Notes: generated from the letters alone by a model not told the origin. DNA of 64,000 nt from an uncultured Actinomycetes bacterium (GCA_902826025.1 CADEDH010000011.1:41854-105853); one strand, 5' to 3'. Shown: positions 24,908 to 33,688, counted from the stretch's first letter. Numbers and translations are program-made.

Positions 24908-26401
24908 TCAGCGGGCCTGGGGGAAGCCGAGGTCGACGCCCCGCTCGTGGGGGTCGGGCCAGCGCACTGTGACGGCCTTGTACGAGGTGTAGAACTTCAC
25001 TCCCTCGGGGCCGTAGACGTGGGTGTCGCCGAACAGCGAGTCTTTCCAGCCACCGAAGGAGTGGTACGCCATCGGCACCGGGATGGGCACATTGATCCCC
25101 ACCATCCCGGCCGTGACCTCGCGCTGGAACACCCGGGCGGCGCCGCCGTCGTTGGTGAAGATGGCCGCCCCGTTGCCGTAGGGGTTCGCGTTCACCAGGG
25201 CGAGGGCGTCGTCGAAGGTGTCGGCCCGTATGACGGCCAGCACCGGGCCGAAGATCTCGTCGGCGTAGATCTTCATGGCCGGGGTCACCCGATCGAACAG
25301 GCAGGGCCCGAGCCAGAACCCGTCGGGGTTGCCGTCGACCTTCAGATCCCGGCCGTCGACCACCAGCTCCGCCCCCTCGCTCAACCCCAGGTCGACGTAG
25401 CTGCGCACCCGGTCGCGGTGGGTGGCGGTGACCAGTGCCCCCATGTCGACCGGGTCGTCCGACAGCCCCGGGCCGATCTTCAGCTCCCCGATCCGCTCCA
25501 CCACGGCCGGGATCAGTCGATCGGCCACGTCGCCCACCGCCACCACCACCGAGATGGCCATGCACCGTTCACCGGCCGAGCCGTACCCGGCGCTCACCGC
25601 GGCATCGGCCGCCTGGCCGATGTCGGCGTCGGGCAGCACCACCATGTGGTTCTTGGCCCCGCCCAGCGCCTGGACCCGCTTGCCGGCGGCCGAGGCCCGC
25701 TGGTGGATGGCCCGGGCGATCGGGGTGGAGCCGACGAAGCTCACGGCGGCCACGTCGGGATGGTCGAGCAGGGCGTTCACCGCGGTGGCGTCGCCCTGGA
25801 CCACGTTGAACACCCCGTCGGGCACGCCCGCCTGCTGCACCAGCTCAGCCAGGAACAGCGACGCCGACGGGTCGCGCTCCGATGGCTTCAGCACGAACGT
25901 GTTGCCGCAGGCCAGCGCCATGGGGAACATCCACATGGGCACCATCACGGGGAAGTTGAACGGGGTGATGCCGGCCACCACCCCGAGGGGCTGGCGCACG
26001 CTGAAGGCATCGACCGCCGACGACACGTCCGGTGTCATCTCCCCCTTGAGCAGGGTGGGGATCCCGCAGGCGAACTCCACCACCTCGAGACCCCGCTGCA
26101 CCTCGCCCAGGGCATCGGCGAACACCTTGCCGTGCTCGGCCGAGATCGTGCGGGCCAGCTCAGCCCGGTTGGCATCGATCAACTCCCGAAGCTTGAACAT
26201 GACGCCGGCCCGCTGCGACAGCGACGCCTCCCGCCACGCCGGGAACGCCTCCCGGGCGGCGGCCACGGCGGCGTTGACGTCGTCCACCGAGGCCAACGGC
26301 ACCTGGCCCGTGACGGCCCCGGTGGCCGGGTTGAACACGTCGGACGTGGCGATGGGCGAGCCGGCGGTGCGGCGTCCGCCGATCCAGTGCGAGATGGTCA
26401 T
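24908..26401 (-). CDS. mmsA: methylmalonate-semialdehyde dehydrogenase (CoA-acylating)
   Basis: 497-residue aldehyde dehydrogenase converting methylmalonate or malonate semialdehyde to propionyl- or acetyl-CoA in valine and inositol breakdown. ITPFNFPVMVPMWMFPMALA, GGAKNHMVVLPDAD and the catalytic Cys in GSAGERCMA are the MmsA signatures. MAYHSFGGWKDSLFGD and the C-terminal FYTSYKAVTVRWP agree. A TAACCT box lies 6 nt before the start. Monocistronic by layout; no valine pathway partner is adjacent. Confidence 0.92.
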   Translation of the reverse strand: MTISHWIGGRRTAGSPIATSDVFNPATGAVTGQVPLASVDDVNAAVAAAREAFPAWREASLSQRAGVMFKLRELIDANRAELARTISAEHGKVFADALGEVQRGLEVVEFACGIPTLLKGEMTPDVSSAVDAFSVRQPLGVVAGITPFNFPVMVPMWMFPMALACGNTFVLKPSERDPSASLFLAELVQQAGVPDGVFNVVQGDATAVNALLDHPDVAAVSFVGSTPIARAIHQRASAAGKRVQALGGAKNHMVVLPDADIGQAADAAVSAGYGSAGERCMAISVVVAVGDVADRLIPAVVERIGELKIGPGLSDDPVDMGALVTATHRDRVRSYVDLGLSEGAELVVDGRDLKVDGNPDGFWLGPCLFDRVTPAMKIYADEIFGPVLAVIRADTFDDALALVNANPYGNGAAIFTNDGGAARVFQREVTAGMVGINVPIPVPMAYHSFGGWKDSLFGDTHVYGPEGVKFYTSYKAVTVRWPDPHERGVDLGFPQAR

Positions 26402-26407
26402 GCCCGC

Positions 26408-26413
26408 AGGTTA
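26408..26413 (-). promoter_or_regulatory. TAACCT -10-like box, mmsA
   Basis: On the minus strand TAACCT is followed by 6 nt and ATG 26401; no Shine-Dalgarno. Fits a leaderless transcript. Confidence 0.45.
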
Positions 26414-26455
26414 AACCAGGGTGGTGACAGCGGGCAGGTAGCGGGGCCCCGGAGC

Positions 26456-26480
26456 GGGGCCGGACGGGGAGACCGGCCCC
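26456..26480 (-). terminator. hairpin after the OmpA-family lipoprotein gene
   Basis: GGGGCCGG (26456-26463) pairs with CCGGCCCC (26473-26480) across a 9 nt loop. It lies between the lipoprotein gene and mmsA, both on the minus strand. Confidence 0.5.
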
Positions 26481-26487
26481 GGGGGGA

Positions 26488-27909
26488 CTACTCGGGGATC
26501 ACCACCTCGACCCGCCGGTTGAGCTGGCGCCCGGCCGGGTCGTCGGTGCCGTCGGCCTTCTCGTTCGGGGCCGCGGGGCGGGTCTCACCGAAACCGGTGG
26601 TGGTGATCTCGCTCGTCACCCCCTGGGCCACCAGGGCTGCCTTGAACGACTCGGCCCGCCGCTGGGACAGATCCTGGTTGTAGTCGTCCGAGCCCTTGGA
26701 GTCGGTGTGCCCGTGGACCTCGATGGGCTTGCCCGACTCGATGACGGCCTTGGCCACTGCCTCCACCACCGGGGCGGCCTCCGGCCGGAGCTGGTCGGAG
26801 TCGAAGTCGAACAGGACGTCGCCGTCCATCCGGATCACCGTGGCGCACGGGGGCTGCAGCTTGCCGAGCCGATCGAGCGGGGGGAACCGGTCGGCCACCG
26901 CGAACACCGGCCGGGGCCCGGCGATCAGGACTTCGGGGTCCAGGATCCCGATCTCGGTGGTGAAGGTGCTGGAGGTTCCCGCCTCACCGTCGACATAGGT
27001 TCCCTGGCCGTTGCTGTCGACGTCGATGCTCAAGCTGGTGTCAGGTCCGTTGTCGGTGAAGGTGCCGGAGCCGTCGGCCAGGACCGTGAGCGACAGGTTC
27101 TTGTCCAGCGAGACGTCGGTGATGGACCACGACCCGTCGGGCAGGGCGGTGACGGTCACGTTCTTGTCGGTCCCGAGATCGGTGAAGGTGCCGGATCCAT
27201 CGGCCAGGACGTCGATACCAAGGTTCCGGTCGCCTCCGGTGTCGGAGTACGAGCCCGACCCATCGGGGAGGATGGCGATCGAAAGGTTCCGGTCGCCACC
27301 GGCATCGGAGTACGTGCCCGACCCATCGGGCTCAACCACGATGCTCAGGTTCCGATCGCCACCGACATCGGAGTACGTGCCCGACCCATCGGGCTCAACC
27401 ACGATGCTCAGGTTCCGATCGCCCCCCACGTCGGAATAGGTGCCCGACCCATCGGGCTCCACCACGACCGAGACGTTCTCGTCGCCGCCGACGTCGGAGT
27501 AGGTACCCGAGCCGTCGGTGGCGATGTCGAAGAAGCTGTCGTCGTCCCCGCCCTGGTAATCGAGACTCCCGCCGTCGGCGGCGCATGCCGCCCCCACAAC
27601 GTCGATTCCAGAGGTCGGCGAGGCCAGGTCCCCCACCGACTGCTCGACCTGAGCTCCCCCGGTGCCCAGCACCGACACGTCGGGCAGCACGATGGGGGGA
27701 ACGAAGGGGACGTCGACCCGGGGAACGATCCGTTCGCCGCCGGCCGACGAGTCATCGGTGGCGCCGGACGTCGCCGCCGAGGGTGCCGGGGAGCCGGCCG
27801 ATGCGTCACCGGCGCCGGTGGCCCCGGTCGCCTCCCCGGCCGATGTCGTGCCCGAACACGCCGCCAGAAAGCCGAGCATGCTCACCAGTACCGCCGCTTG
27901 TCGCCTCAT
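26488..27909 (-). CDS. lipoprotein with 21-residue repeats and OmpA-like domain
   Basis: 473 residues. Signal peptide with lipobox LAAC (lipidated C18), a Ser/Ala/Gly-rich linker to ~60, then about nine 21-residue repeats at ~129-311 built on DGSGTYSDVGGDRNLSIVVE. The C-terminal ~120 residues form an OmpA-like peptidoglycan-binding domain (DVLFDFDSDQLRP, VHGHTDSKGSDDYN, LSQRRAESFK, NRRVEVVIPE). It should be anchored in the membrane and grip the cell wall, with the repeats as a beta-rich spacer or ligand surface. Two adjacent repeats are nearly identical in DNA, showing recent expansion. The role of the repeat region is unknown. Confidence 0.85.
   Translation of the reverse strand: MRRQAAVLVSMLGFLAACSGTTSAGEATGATGAGDASAGSPAPSAATSGATDDSSAGGERIVPRVDVPFVPPIVLPDVSVLGTGGAQVEQSVGDLASPTSGIDVVGAACAADGGSLDYQGGDDDSFFDIATDGSGTYSDVGGDENVSVVVEPDGSGTYSDVGGDRNLSIVVEPDGSGTYSDVGGDRNLSIVVEPDGSGTYSDAGGDRNLSIAILPDGSGSYSDTGGDRNLGIDVLADGSGTFTDLGTDKNVTVTALPDGSWSITDVSLDKNLSLTVLADGSGTFTDNGPDTSLSIDVDSNGQGTYVDGEAGTSSTFTTEIGILDPEVLIAGPRPVFAVADRFPPLDRLGKLQPPCATVIRMDGDVLFDFDSDQLRPEAAPVVEAVAKAVIESGKPIEVHGHTDSKGSDDYNQDLSQRRAESFKAALVAQGVTSEITTTGFGETRPAAPNEKADGTDDPAGRQLNRRVEVVIPE
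26977..27525 (-). repeat. 63 bp in-frame tandem repeats encoding 21-residue units
   Basis: Conserved Asp (or Asn) of the DGSG turn falls at residues 132, 153, 174, 195, 216, 237, 258, 279 and 300, an exact 21-residue period. Copies near 27300-27440 are almost identical at DNA level; outer copies have diverged. Confidence 0.85.
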
Positions 27910-28012
27910 CCACCCACCGTCCGCTCGCCAAGGGTCCGTAGCGACCGGTGACTATAGGGTGCAGGCCGGCCCCGCAATCGTCGGGGGACCCCGGCCCCGC
28001 CGGCGGACCCTC

Positions 28013-28018
28013 TATGGT
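28013..28018 (+). promoter_or_regulatory. TATGGT -10-like box, RmlD-like gene
   Basis: TATGGT followed by 7 nt and ATG 28026; no Shine-Dalgarno. Fits a leaderless transcript. Confidence 0.45.
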
Positions 28019-28025
28019 TGGCGCC

Positions 28026-28928
28026 ATGAAGGTGCTGGTTACCGGAGCGGCCGGGCCCGTGGGGTCCGCCATCGAATCCGTCCTGCCCATCCTCCACGGC
28101 GACGAGGTGGTGGTGGCCGCCGTCGACCTGCTCGACCCGGTGGCGGTGGCCGGCCACGTGGAGCGCCACGCCCCCGACGGCATCGTCCACGGCACGCTGG
28201 CCCCCGACTGGGACCGGATGGCCCGGGACCGCCAGTACGGATGGCGTACCCAGGTGGAGTCCACCCGCACCTTGGCCGACCTCGCCACCCGCACCGGGAT
28301 CCCGTTCGTGCTGATCTCGAGCGACTGGGTGTTCGACGGCACCCAGGGTCCGGCCACCGAGCAGACGCCGCCCAACCCCATTAGCCTGCCCGGGTTCCTG
28401 CAGGCGGCGGCCGAGATCGTCACCCTCGACCGGGCCGGGGCCGTGGCCCGGGTGTCGGCGGTGAACACCGCCCGGACCGGCCCGGACGCGCCGCCACCCG
28501 GGCCCTACGGCGGGCTCGAGTTCGTAGCCCCGCTGCTCGACGCCCTGGAGGCGGGGCGGCCGTTCACGGTGTGGGAGGCCGAGGACCTGAACATGATCGC
28601 CACCCCGTCGCTGGCCCCGATGTGCGCCGAGGTGATCCGCGCCCTCCTGGTCGACCGGGCCAGCGGCATCGCCCACTGCTGCGGGGCCGAAGCCGTGAGC
28701 CGCCGGGAACTGGCGTTGGCTGCGGTGGAGGCGTTCGGGCTCGACGGCAGCCTCCTGCGCTTCGGCCGCCCACCCCAACCGGCCCCCCTCGCCCTCCCCT
28801 ACGACTCCTCGCTCGACGCCGGTGAAACGGCGAAGCGACTCGACGTCGACCTGCCCGACCTGGCCGAACTGCTCGGCGCCCTCCGCCACGAACGGGCCAC
28901 CGGCGCCTTCACCCCCTTCGTCGAGTAA
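28026..28928 (+). CDS. RmlD-like NAD(P)-binding sugar reductase family protein
   Basis: 300-residue extended SDR similar to dTDP-4-dehydrorhamnose reductase. Rossmann motif VTGAAGPVG at the N-terminus; LISSDWVFDGT corresponds to the STDYVFDG strand of RmlD. The YxxxK pair is not clear (Tyr is replaced around the PGFLQAAAE segment), so catalytic competence is uncertain. No other dTDP-rhamnose genes are nearby. The start follows a TATGGT box. Confidence 0.72.
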   Translation: MKVLVTGAAGPVGSAIESVLPILHGDEVVVAAVDLLDPVAVAGHVERHAPDGIVHGTLAPDWDRMARDRQYGWRTQVESTRTLADLATRTGIPFVLISSDWVFDGTQGPATEQTPPNPISLPGFLQAAAEIVTLDRAGAVARVSAVNTARTGPDAPPPGPYGGLEFVAPLLDALEAGRPFTVWEAEDLNMIATPSLAPMCAEVIRALLVDRASGIAHCCGAEAVSRRELALAAVEAFGLDGSLLRFGRPPQPAPLALPYDSSLDAGETAKRLDVDLPDLAELLGALRHERATGAFTPFVE

Positions 28929-28962
28929 GCGAGTGGCCGCCAGGCCCCGCCCGGTCACCGGC

Positions 28963-29003
28963 TGGTGCGTCTGAACTGCGCTCGGCGCCGTTCAGACGCA
29001 CCA
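28963..29003. terminator. 41 bp palindrome between convergent genes
   Basis: TGGTGCGTCTGAAC (28963-28976) pairs with GTTCAGACGCACCA (28990-29003); inside, GCGC/GCGC adds four pairs after one mismatch, with a TCG loop. Same length and same CGTCT and GCGCT blocks as the element at 18308-18348, also between convergent genes. Confidence 0.68.
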
Positions 29004-29023
29004 GAATCCCGGGTTCAGACCCG

Positions 29024-29833
29024 TCAGACGATGCGGCTGGTGAGGATGCCGATGCCCTCGATCTCGACCTCGCAGGTGTCGCCGGGGTGCATCCACACCG
29101 GGGGCTTCCGGGCCCCGCCCACACCCTCGGGGGTGCCGGTGGCGATCACGTCGCCCGGCACCAACGACAGGCACTGGGTGGCGTAGGCGATGACCTCGTC
29201 GATCTTGAACAGCATGCAGTCGGTGGTTGACGACTGCATGGTCTCGCCGTTGACCCGGGTCATGATGGCCTTGCCGTAGGGATCGCCGTACTCGTCGGCC
29301 GTCACCACCACCGGCCCGATGGGCCCGGACTTGTCGGGGTTCTTGCCCAGGGCCCACTGGCCGGTGGCCCGCTGGTACTTGCGGGCGCTGATGTCGTTGA
29401 AACAGGTGTAGCCGAGCACGCCGGCCATGGCCTGGTCCTGGGGGGTGTCGACCAGGTGGGACCCGATGATCACGCCCAGCTCGCACTCCCAGTCGAGCCC
29501 CGGCTCACCCGACGGCACCGGCACCTGATCGCCGTCGCACGACAGCTGGGAGTACCAACGGGCGAACACGTTGGGGGCCTCGGGCCGGTCCCGGCCGGTC
29601 TCGGCCACGTGGGCGGCGTAGTTCAGCCCGAGGCACAAGATCTTGGACGTGGTGGGCACCGGCGGCACCTGCTCGATGCCGGCCAGCGGCACGGAGGCCC
29701 CCGACGGGGCCGTGGCCAGCCACCGGGCGGTGTCGGCATAGAACTCGTCGATGGTGCAGAGCCTGGTGACCTGGTCGTTGGCCACGACCCCGATGCAGGA
29801 CTGCCCGTCGTGGCGGAACCCGAGGAATCTCAT
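29024..29833 (-). CDS. fumarylacetoacetate hydrolase family protein
   Basis: 269 residues, complete FAH fold: LGLNYAAHVAETG, the metal-binding DWECELGVIIG, GYTCFNDISAR and TGTPEGVGGARKPP. Family members hydrolyse or decarboxylate acylpyruvates and ring-cleavage products. It differs from the FAH protein at 3836-4678 and has no aromatic catabolism gene beside it. The downstream end faces a large palindrome. No clear ribosome site precedes ATG 29833 beyond a distant AAAGG. Confidence 0.83.
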   Translation of the reverse strand: MRFLGFRHDGQSCIGVVANDQVTRLCTIDEFYADTARWLATAPSGASVPLAGIEQVPPVPTTSKILCLGLNYAAHVAETGRDRPEAPNVFARWYSQLSCDGDQVPVPSGEPGLDWECELGVIIGSHLVDTPQDQAMAGVLGYTCFNDISARKYQRATGQWALGKNPDKSGPIGPVVVTADEYGDPYGKAIMTRVNGETMQSSTTDCMLFKIDEVIAYATQCLSLVPGDVIATGTPEGVGGARKPPVWMHPGDTCEVEIEGIGILTSRIV

Positions 29834-29903
29834 GTGTGCTTCGCTGGCCTTTCTTCGCTTGTCTGAGGGGATTGGCGGGCGGACGCGGGATCAGGCCCGG
29901 CGC

Positions 29904-30875
29904 TCAGCCTTCGCCCTCGGGGGGAGGGCCAGGCGGAGTGCCGTCACCCCAGGGGGAGCCTCCCAGCTCCTCCCGGTCGTGTTGGCTGGTCCAGTTGGAC
30001 ACATCGGGCCCCACCGGCACGATCCCGGTGGGGTTGATGGTCCGGTGGACACCGTAGTAGTGCTCCTTGATCTGGCCGAAGTCGATGGTGTCGCCGAAGC
30101 CGGGGGTCTGGAACAGGTCCCGGGCGTAGGCCCACAGCACCGGCATCTCGGTGAGCTTCTGGCGGTTGCACTTGAAGTGGCCGTGGTACGCGGCGTCGAA
30201 CCGCACGAGCGTGACCCACAGGCGCACGTCGGCCTCGGTGATCGAATCGCCCATCAGGTAGCGCCGACGGGCCAGCCGGTCCGACAGCCGGTCGAGCTGG
30301 CTGAACACGGCGCTGTAGGCCTCCTGGTAGGCGCCCTGGTCGCCGGCGAATCCGGCCCGGTAGACCCCGTTGTTGAGATCCTGATAGATCTCCTCCATCA
30401 GCTCGTCCATCTCGGCCCGCTGGTGCTCGGGATAGAGGTCCGGGGCGCCGGGACGGTGGTGGGCCCGCCATTCGGTGGACAGGTCCAACGTGAGCTGGGC
30501 GTAGTCGTTGGTCACGACCTGGCCCGTGCGCTCCTCCACCAGGGCCGGCACCGTGATCCCCTTGGGGTACCCGGGGAACCGCTTCTCGTAGGCGTCGCGC
30601 AGCCACTCGATGCCGAGCACGGGGTCGACGTTGCCGGGATCGAGGTGGAACCGCCAGCTCCGCTCATCGTGCAGGGGGCCCGGCACCCCGAGGGAGATCA
30701 CCGGCTCCAGGCCGAGGAGCCGGCGCACGATCATGGCCCGGTTGGCCCACGGGCAGGCCCGGGCGGCGATCAGCCGGTACCGGCCGGCCTCCACCGGGTA
30801 CCCGTCGGCCCCGTCGGCTGTGATCCGGGTGGTGATGTAGCTTGCATCGCGGACGAAGGCACCGTCTGCTGCCAT
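29904..30875 (-). CDS. glutathionyl-hydroquinone reductase family (YqjG/ECM4) protein
   Basis: 323-residue Xi-class glutathione-transferase-like enzyme. The catalytic Cys is in ARACPWANRAMIVRRL; VPALVEERTGQVVTNDYAQ and the C-terminal helical domain (YLMGDSITEADVRLW, FDAAYHGHFKCN) are family hallmarks. It reduces thiol conjugates of quinones. Actinobacteria generally use mycothiol, so the natural thiol is open. The start at ATG 30875 has GGGGGCGAG upstream. It lies 29 bp below the FAH gene start side, on the same strand, suggesting co-transcription. Confidence 0.85.
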   Translation of the reverse strand: MAADGAFVRDASYITTRITADGADGYPVEAGRYRLIAARACPWANRAMIVRRLLGLEPVISLGVPGPLHDERSWRFHLDPGNVDPVLGIEWLRDAYEKRFPGYPKGITVPALVEERTGQVVTNDYAQLTLDLSTEWRAHHRPGAPDLYPEHQRAEMDELMEEIYQDLNNGVYRAGFAGDQGAYQEAYSAVFSQLDRLSDRLARRRYLMGDSITEADVRLWVTLVRFDAAYHGHFKCNRQKLTEMPVLWAYARDLFQTPGFGDTIDFGQIKEHYYGVHRTINPTGIVPVGPDVSNWTSQHDREELGGSPWGDGTPPGPPPEGEG

Positions 30876-30971
30876 GGGATCTCGCCCCCTGTTCGTCGGG
30901 CCCGGCGGGCCCGTTCGGTACCACACACTCTGCCCGCAACCGGCCCGAATGTAGCCGCTGCGACAGCGCCG

Positions 30972-30977
30972 TAGGGT
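30972..30977 (+). promoter_or_regulatory. TAGGGT -10-like box, aminotransferase gene
   Basis: TAGGGT followed by 7 nt and ATG 30985. The spacer GGAGTCG could also serve as a weak ribosome site, so leaderless use is likely but not certain. Confidence 0.4.
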
Positions 30978-30984
30978 GGAGTCG

Positions 30985-32187
30985 ATGTCTCGCGCCCCCT
31001 ATCTGACGAGCCGGCTCCAGGGCTTCGGCACCACGATCTTCGCCGAGATGTCGGCCCTGGCGATGCAGACGGGTGCCCTCAACCTGGGACAGGGCTTCCC
31101 CGACCACGACGGCCCGCCCGAGGTGATGGACGCCGCCGTGGCCGCCATCCGGGGCGGGCAGAACCAGTACCCGCCCGGGCCCGGCATCGAGGACCTGCGC
31201 CGGGCGGTGGCCGAGCACCAGCAGCGCTTCTGGGGCATCGAGGTGGATCCAGCATCCGAGGTGCTGATCACGGCGGGGGCCACCGAGGCCTTGGCCGCCG
31301 CCCTGCTCGGCCTGTGCGAGACAGGCGACGAGGTGGTGGTCTTCGACCCCCTGTACGACTCCTACGGCGCCGGGATCGCCCTGGCCGGGGCGAAGGCCCG
31401 CCCGGTGCTGCTGGCCCCGGGCCGGGGCGGGGGCGACGGGTTCGGGTTCGACCCCGACGAGCTGCGCCGGGCCTTCAGCCCCAAGACCCGCCTGATCCTG
31501 CTGAACACGCCGCACAACCCCACGGGCAAGGTGTTCAGCCGGGAGGAGCTGGCCCTGGTGGCCGAGCTGTGCCAGGAGCACGACGTGCTGGCCGTGACCG
31601 ACGAGGTGTACGAGCACCTGGTGTTCGAGGGCCACACCCATCATCCGCTGGCCGCCTTCCCCGGGATGGCCGAGCGCACCCTCACGGTGTCGTCGGGGGG
31701 AAAGACGTTCTCCTGCACCGGCTGGAAGATCGGCTGGGCCTGCGGGCCGGCGCCGCTGGTGGCGGCGGTGCGCACGGCCAAGCAGTTCCTCACGTTCGTG
31801 AACGGGGCCCCGTTCCAGCCGGCCATCGCCGCCGGCCTGCGCCTGGGAGACGGCTACTTCACCCGGTTCGCCGCCGACCTCCAGGCCAAGCGGGACCTGC
31901 TGGGCGGCTACCTGGAGCAGGCCGGCTTCCTGGTCCACCCGCCCGAGGGCACGTACTTCACCACGGCCGACATCACCCCCGTCGCCGACCGCCTGGGCGG
32001 CGCCATCCCGGCCGACTCCGTCGGCTTCTGCCTCGCTCTCCCCCACCGGGCCGGCGTGGTGGCCGTGCCCAGCTCGGTGTTCTACACCGACACGAGGGAC
32101 GGCCGCACCCTGATCCGGTTCTGCTTCGCCAAGAACGACGCCCTGCTGGCCGACGCCGGCCAACGCCTCATCGACGCCTTCACCTGA
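30985..32187 (+). CDS. class I aminotransferase, actinobacterial DapC-like
   Basis: 400-residue PLP enzyme. PFGTTIFAEMSALA-type N-terminus (here GFGTTIFAEMSALA), NLGQGFPD, NTPHNPTGKVF and the PLP lysine in SSGGKTFSCTGWK. This pattern matches actinobacterial N-succinyldiaminopimelate aminotransferases, though kynurenine/methionine aminotransferases are close relatives and context does not decide. Its stop codon overlaps the convergent MFS gene by 8 bp. Confidence 0.85.
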   Translation: MSRAPYLTSRLQGFGTTIFAEMSALAMQTGALNLGQGFPDHDGPPEVMDAAVAAIRGGQNQYPPGPGIEDLRRAVAEHQQRFWGIEVDPASEVLITAGATEALAAALLGLCETGDEVVVFDPLYDSYGAGIALAGAKARPVLLAPGRGGGDGFGFDPDELRRAFSPKTRLILLNTPHNPTGKVFSREELALVAELCQEHDVLAVTDEVYEHLVFEGHTHHPLAAFPGMAERTLTVSSGGKTFSCTGWKIGWACGPAPLVAAVRTAKQFLTFVNGAPFQPAIAAGLRLGDGYFTRFAADLQAKRDLLGGYLEQAGFLVHPPEGTYFTTADITPVADRLGGAIPADSVGFCLALPHRAGVVAVPSSVFYTDTRDGRTLIRFCFAKNDALLADAGQRLIDAFT

Positions 32188-33376
32188 CCCGGGCCAGGTC
32201 GGGCTCGGGGCGCATCTGGAACACGGCACCGGCACCGGCGGCCACGGCGATGGCCACCCCCCACCACCGGCTGCCGGCCAGATCGGTGAGGAGGCCAACC
32301 AGTGTCGGCCCCAGCGCCCCGGCCAGGCCGAACCCCATGCCCAGTACGCCCATGGCTGCCCCCAGCTGGTCCCGCTCGAACAGCTCGTCGGCGTAGATGC
32401 CCTGGAGGGGCGACGTGGCGCCGATGCCGAAACCGGCCACGGCCACGTAGATCAGGGCCACCCAAACCCGCCCGGCGACGATCAGCACCCCCACCCCCAC
32501 GGTGATGGCGACGTAGGCCAGCTGGATCGAGCGCCGGGCCCCGAGCCGGGCCACGATCCGGGCCACCGGGATCCGGCCGCTGACCTGGGCCACCCCGCGG
32601 GCGCCGGCCATCCAGGCCGCAGTGGCCACCGGCAACCCGGCCGTCGTCATCAGGGGCACCTGGTACACGAGGATCGTGCCCACCCCCAGGCCGATCAGGG
32701 CCGACGCCACGAGAAATCGCCGGGCCGGGACCGACCGCAGGACCAGACCCAGATCCAACGGGGCCCGCTGGCGGCCGGCATCAGGCCGGTCTCGGATCAC
32801 CACGGCCGCCACCAGCAGCACAGCGGCCGTACCGGCCTCCAGCGTCTGCATGGTGGCCCGCCAGCCGATGCGCCGCTCGAGATAGGAGGCTAACGGGAGA
32901 TAGACGGTGCTGGAGAAGGCCCCGTAGATCGTGAGCCGGGCGATGGCCAGGGCCGGACGGTGAGGGACGGCCCGCACCGCCGTCGCCTGGGTGATGTGGT
33001 AGAAGCCGAGCGACTGGAGCGAAGCCCCTCCCAGTACCGCGCCCACCGCGAACACCGGGAGCGACGAGGCGACCGACGCCAGGCCGAGCCCGACGGCCGA
33101 GAGGCCGGCGGCGGTGAGGAACGCCAGTCGGCTCCCCCGCCGGTCGATCAGCCGGCCGGCCGGGACGGCGGCCAGAGCGCCGATGGCGGCCGAGGCGGAG
33201 AAGGTGGCGGTGAGCCCGCCCTCCGGCCACTTGGTGTCGGCCAGGATGGGTTCGAGCAGGACACCGAAGGCGTAGTACCAGGCCCCGTAGGCCGAGATCG
33301 TCACCAGCCCCAACAGCGCAATCGTGAAATGAGGGAACCCGGGTTCGTCGCCGTGTTGACCTCCACCGGTATCCAT
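32180..33376 (-). CDS. MFS transporter
   Basis: 398-residue polytopic membrane protein with about 12 hydrophobic segments. The loop between TM2 and TM3 reads GRLIDRRGSR, the classic MFS motif A variant, and the equivalent loop in the second half is RIVARLGARR. The N-terminus (FGVLLEPILADTKWPEG) resembles monocarboxylate/oxalate-type MFS proteins. Substrate unknown. TAAGGT lies 6 nt before the start. 3' ends overlap with the aminotransferase by 8 bp. Confidence 0.85.
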   Translation of the reverse strand: MDTGGGQHGDEPGFPHFTIALLGLVTISAYGAWYYAFGVLLEPILADTKWPEGGLTATFSASAAIGALAAVPAGRLIDRRGSRLAFLTAAGLSAVGLGLASVASSLPVFAVGAVLGGASLQSLGFYHITQATAVRAVPHRPALAIARLTIYGAFSSTVYLPLASYLERRIGWRATMQTLEAGTAAVLLVAAVVIRDRPDAGRQRAPLDLGLVLRSVPARRFLVASALIGLGVGTILVYQVPLMTTAGLPVATAAWMAGARGVAQVSGRIPVARIVARLGARRSIQLAYVAITVGVGVLIVAGRVWVALIYVAVAGFGIGATSPLQGIYADELFERDQLGAAMGVLGMGFGLAGALGPTLVGLLTDLAGSRWWGVAIAVAAGAGAVFQMRPEPDLARVR

Positions 33377-33382
33377 GTCCGA

Positions 33383-33388
33383 ACCTTA
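33383..33388 (-). promoter_or_regulatory. TAAGGT -10-like box, MFS gene
   Basis: On the minus strand TAAGGT is followed by 6 nt and ATG 33376. Only 18 bp from a plus-strand TAGCCT box, so the two leaderless genes are back to back. Confidence 0.45.
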
Positions 33389-33406
33389 GGCCAGCCCCGG
33401 AAGGGG

Positions 33407-33412
33407 TAGCCT
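33407..33412 (+). promoter_or_regulatory. TAGCCT -10-like box, small helical protein gene
   Basis: TAGCCT followed by 6 nt and ATG 33419. Back to back with the MFS promoter box. Confidence 0.45.
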
Positions 33413-33418
33413 CCCGGC

Positions 33419-33682
33419 ATGAGCGATGACGAGCTGGCCAAGGCCCGCAGAGAGCTGGAGAAGGAGTACGCCCAGGCCCGCGAGGCGTTGGCTCCGATCG
33501 AGCAGGCGTATCAAACGCTGATGGACGCCACCCCGGAAGACGACCTGTCGGAGATGCTGGGCGACCTGGAGGACGCGGTGCACAAGGCCCGCACCGGCGG
33601 CCTGCTCGGCTCCGGGGCCAACGGCCACCGCCGGGCCCTCGACGACTACCTCAAGGTCAAGATGGCCCGAGGCGGCCAGTAA
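33419..33682 (+). CDS. small acidic helical protein of unknown function
   Basis: 87 residues, not recognised. Residues 1-35 are strongly helical and charged (DELAKARRELEKEYAQAREA), likely a short coiled coil; the C-terminal third is Gly-rich then basic (DYLKVKMARGGQ). No signal peptide or TM segment. The well-placed -10 box and normal codon use support it being real. It is convergent with the aldehyde dehydrogenase gene. Confidence 0.65.
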   Translation: MSDDELAKARRELEKEYAQAREALAPIEQAYQTLMDATPEDDLSEMLGDLEDAVHKARTGGLLGSGANGHRRALDDYLKVKMARGGQ

Positions 33683-33688
33683 CCCCTC

